Shown here: positions 5,507 to 5,951 of the stretch, one piece after another
Layout of the letters: every line of letters begins with the position of its first letter
Numbering within the stretch: position 1 is the stretch's first letter
Position numbers and translations under genes: made by a program
Source of the DNA: Chloroflexota bacterium
Lineage (GTDB): Bacteria > Chloroflexota > Dehalococcoidia > SM23-28-2 > RBG-16-64-32
Length of the DNA stretch: 5,951 nt
Direction of reading: 5' to 3'
NCBI GenBank assembly: GCA_005880075.1
Contig: VBJT01000214.1
Coordinates: 1 to 5,951 of the forward strand
Notes under the pieces: generated by a model
What the model was told of the DNA's origin: nothing
The model's input: the letters and a program-made list of their open reading frames with translations, nothing else
The model's database searches: none

Positions 5507-5951
5507 CTACGGCGTGAACGCCTCGTTCGCGCCGCTCACTGAGAGCCCCGGCGCCGGCCCGCCGCCGATTACGTAAATCGTGTCTCCCACGACCGCCGCG
5601 CCGAGCCCATGGCGGGCCGTCGGCATTGGCGGCATCGTTTCCCAGGAGTCGGTCTGAGAATTGTAAGCGTCGACAATATTGAAGGTCCCGGTCGGCGCTT
5701 CCCCGCCAAAGACATACACGAGGCCGTTCAGTTCGACGGCCGCGATACCGCTCCGGGCCGTCGGGAGAGGTGCTCGCGTCTCCCAACCGTTATCAGAGAG
5801 CAACTCGTGGGCGCTTAGGTTTTTGGAAGAGTCGCCCCCCAAACGTCCGCCGATGGTATCGAGCGCGCCAGCGGAGTTCACAGCCGCCAGGTGATCGCGA
5901 GGCGTCGGCAGGTCACCGCCACTTCCCCACTCACCGCTTCTCGGGTCGTAT
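5507..5951 (-). CDS. Kelch-repeat beta-propeller protein, C-terminal part, 5' end outside the window
   Basis: The frame is open from the window edge to the TAG at 5507-5509 (about 148 codons). It shows three Kelch motifs: LPTPRDHLAAV with IGGRLGG, LPTARSGIAAVELNGLVYVFGGE, and MPTARHGLGAAVVGDTIYVIGGG. Each couples a PTAR-type turn to a hydrophobic strand and a GG pair, and the tryptophan-bearing strands between them (DSWETMP, GWETRAP) fit. Each motif forms one blade of a beta-propeller, usually a binding or scaffold fold, sometimes secreted; no signal peptide can be judged because the start is missing. A GTG at 5879-5881 is internal, since homologous sequence (YDPRSGEW) continues upstream of it. 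The next gene starts 121 nt downstream and appears to have its own promoter. Confidence 0.88.
   Translation of the reverse strand, partial: YDPRSGEWGSGGDLPTPRDHLAAVNSAGALDTIGGRLGGDSSKNLSAHELLSDNGWETRAPLPTARSGIAAVELNGLVYVFGGEAPTGTFNIVDAYNSQTDSWETMPPMPTARHGLGAAVVGDTIYVIGGGPAPGLSVSGANEAFTP

Overview
The window is GC-rich bacterial DNA in which every gene I can support lies on the minus strand, so it reads from right to left. No rRNA, tRNA, CRISPR array or insertion sequence is visible. The CopA and isocitrate lyase/PEP mutase-like protein sequences resemble those I recall from Chloroflexota, but that is recollection only and taxonomy cannot be fixed from this window.

Right part (5951 to 5051): the C-terminal end of a Kelch-repeat protein that starts outside the window, then a small two-helix membrane protein of unknown function. 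The small protein has a TATAAT box only 7 nt before its ATG and a good intrinsic terminator after its stop.

Centre (5020 to about 870): a copper-responsive operon. A consensus-like sigma70 promoter (TTGACT, 17 bp, TACACT) is followed directly by a C5/G5 inverted repeat typical of CsoR operators. Then come csoR (Cu(I)-sensing repressor with an intact Cys-His-Cys site), a DinB-family protein with three metal-binding histidines, a class I SAM-dependent methyltransferase, a DUF4396 membrane protein, and a CopA-type Cu(I) P1B-ATPase. Spacings between the first four genes are 5 to 30 nt. The inferred logic is that Cu(I) releases CsoR, which allows production of the exporter and its accessory proteins.

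The copA gene as given is broken. A frame change near 2437 coincides with loss of roughly 20-25 residues after the second membrane helix. The protein also ends right after the GDGVNDAPAL motif, so the last two membrane helices are missing. Its start is fused out of frame to the end of the DUF4396 gene. Within copA there is a perfect 11-bp inverted repeat with a 2-nt spacer that is read through in frame, resembling a palindromic element inserted in a coding region.

Left part (about 870 to 1): copA runs straight into the C-terminal half of an isocitrate lyase/PEP mutase-family gene. That is followed by a 34-residue C-terminal membrane-helix fragment of another protein, and then by the N-terminal third of an isocitrate lyase/PEP mutase-family gene that leaves the window. 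The two pieces of this family are in the wrong order to form one gene. The cluster of breakpoints (about 267, 452, 870, 2437 and 3050) suggests either a decaying, rearranged locus or an assembly/sequencing problem. Read-level evidence is needed to choose.
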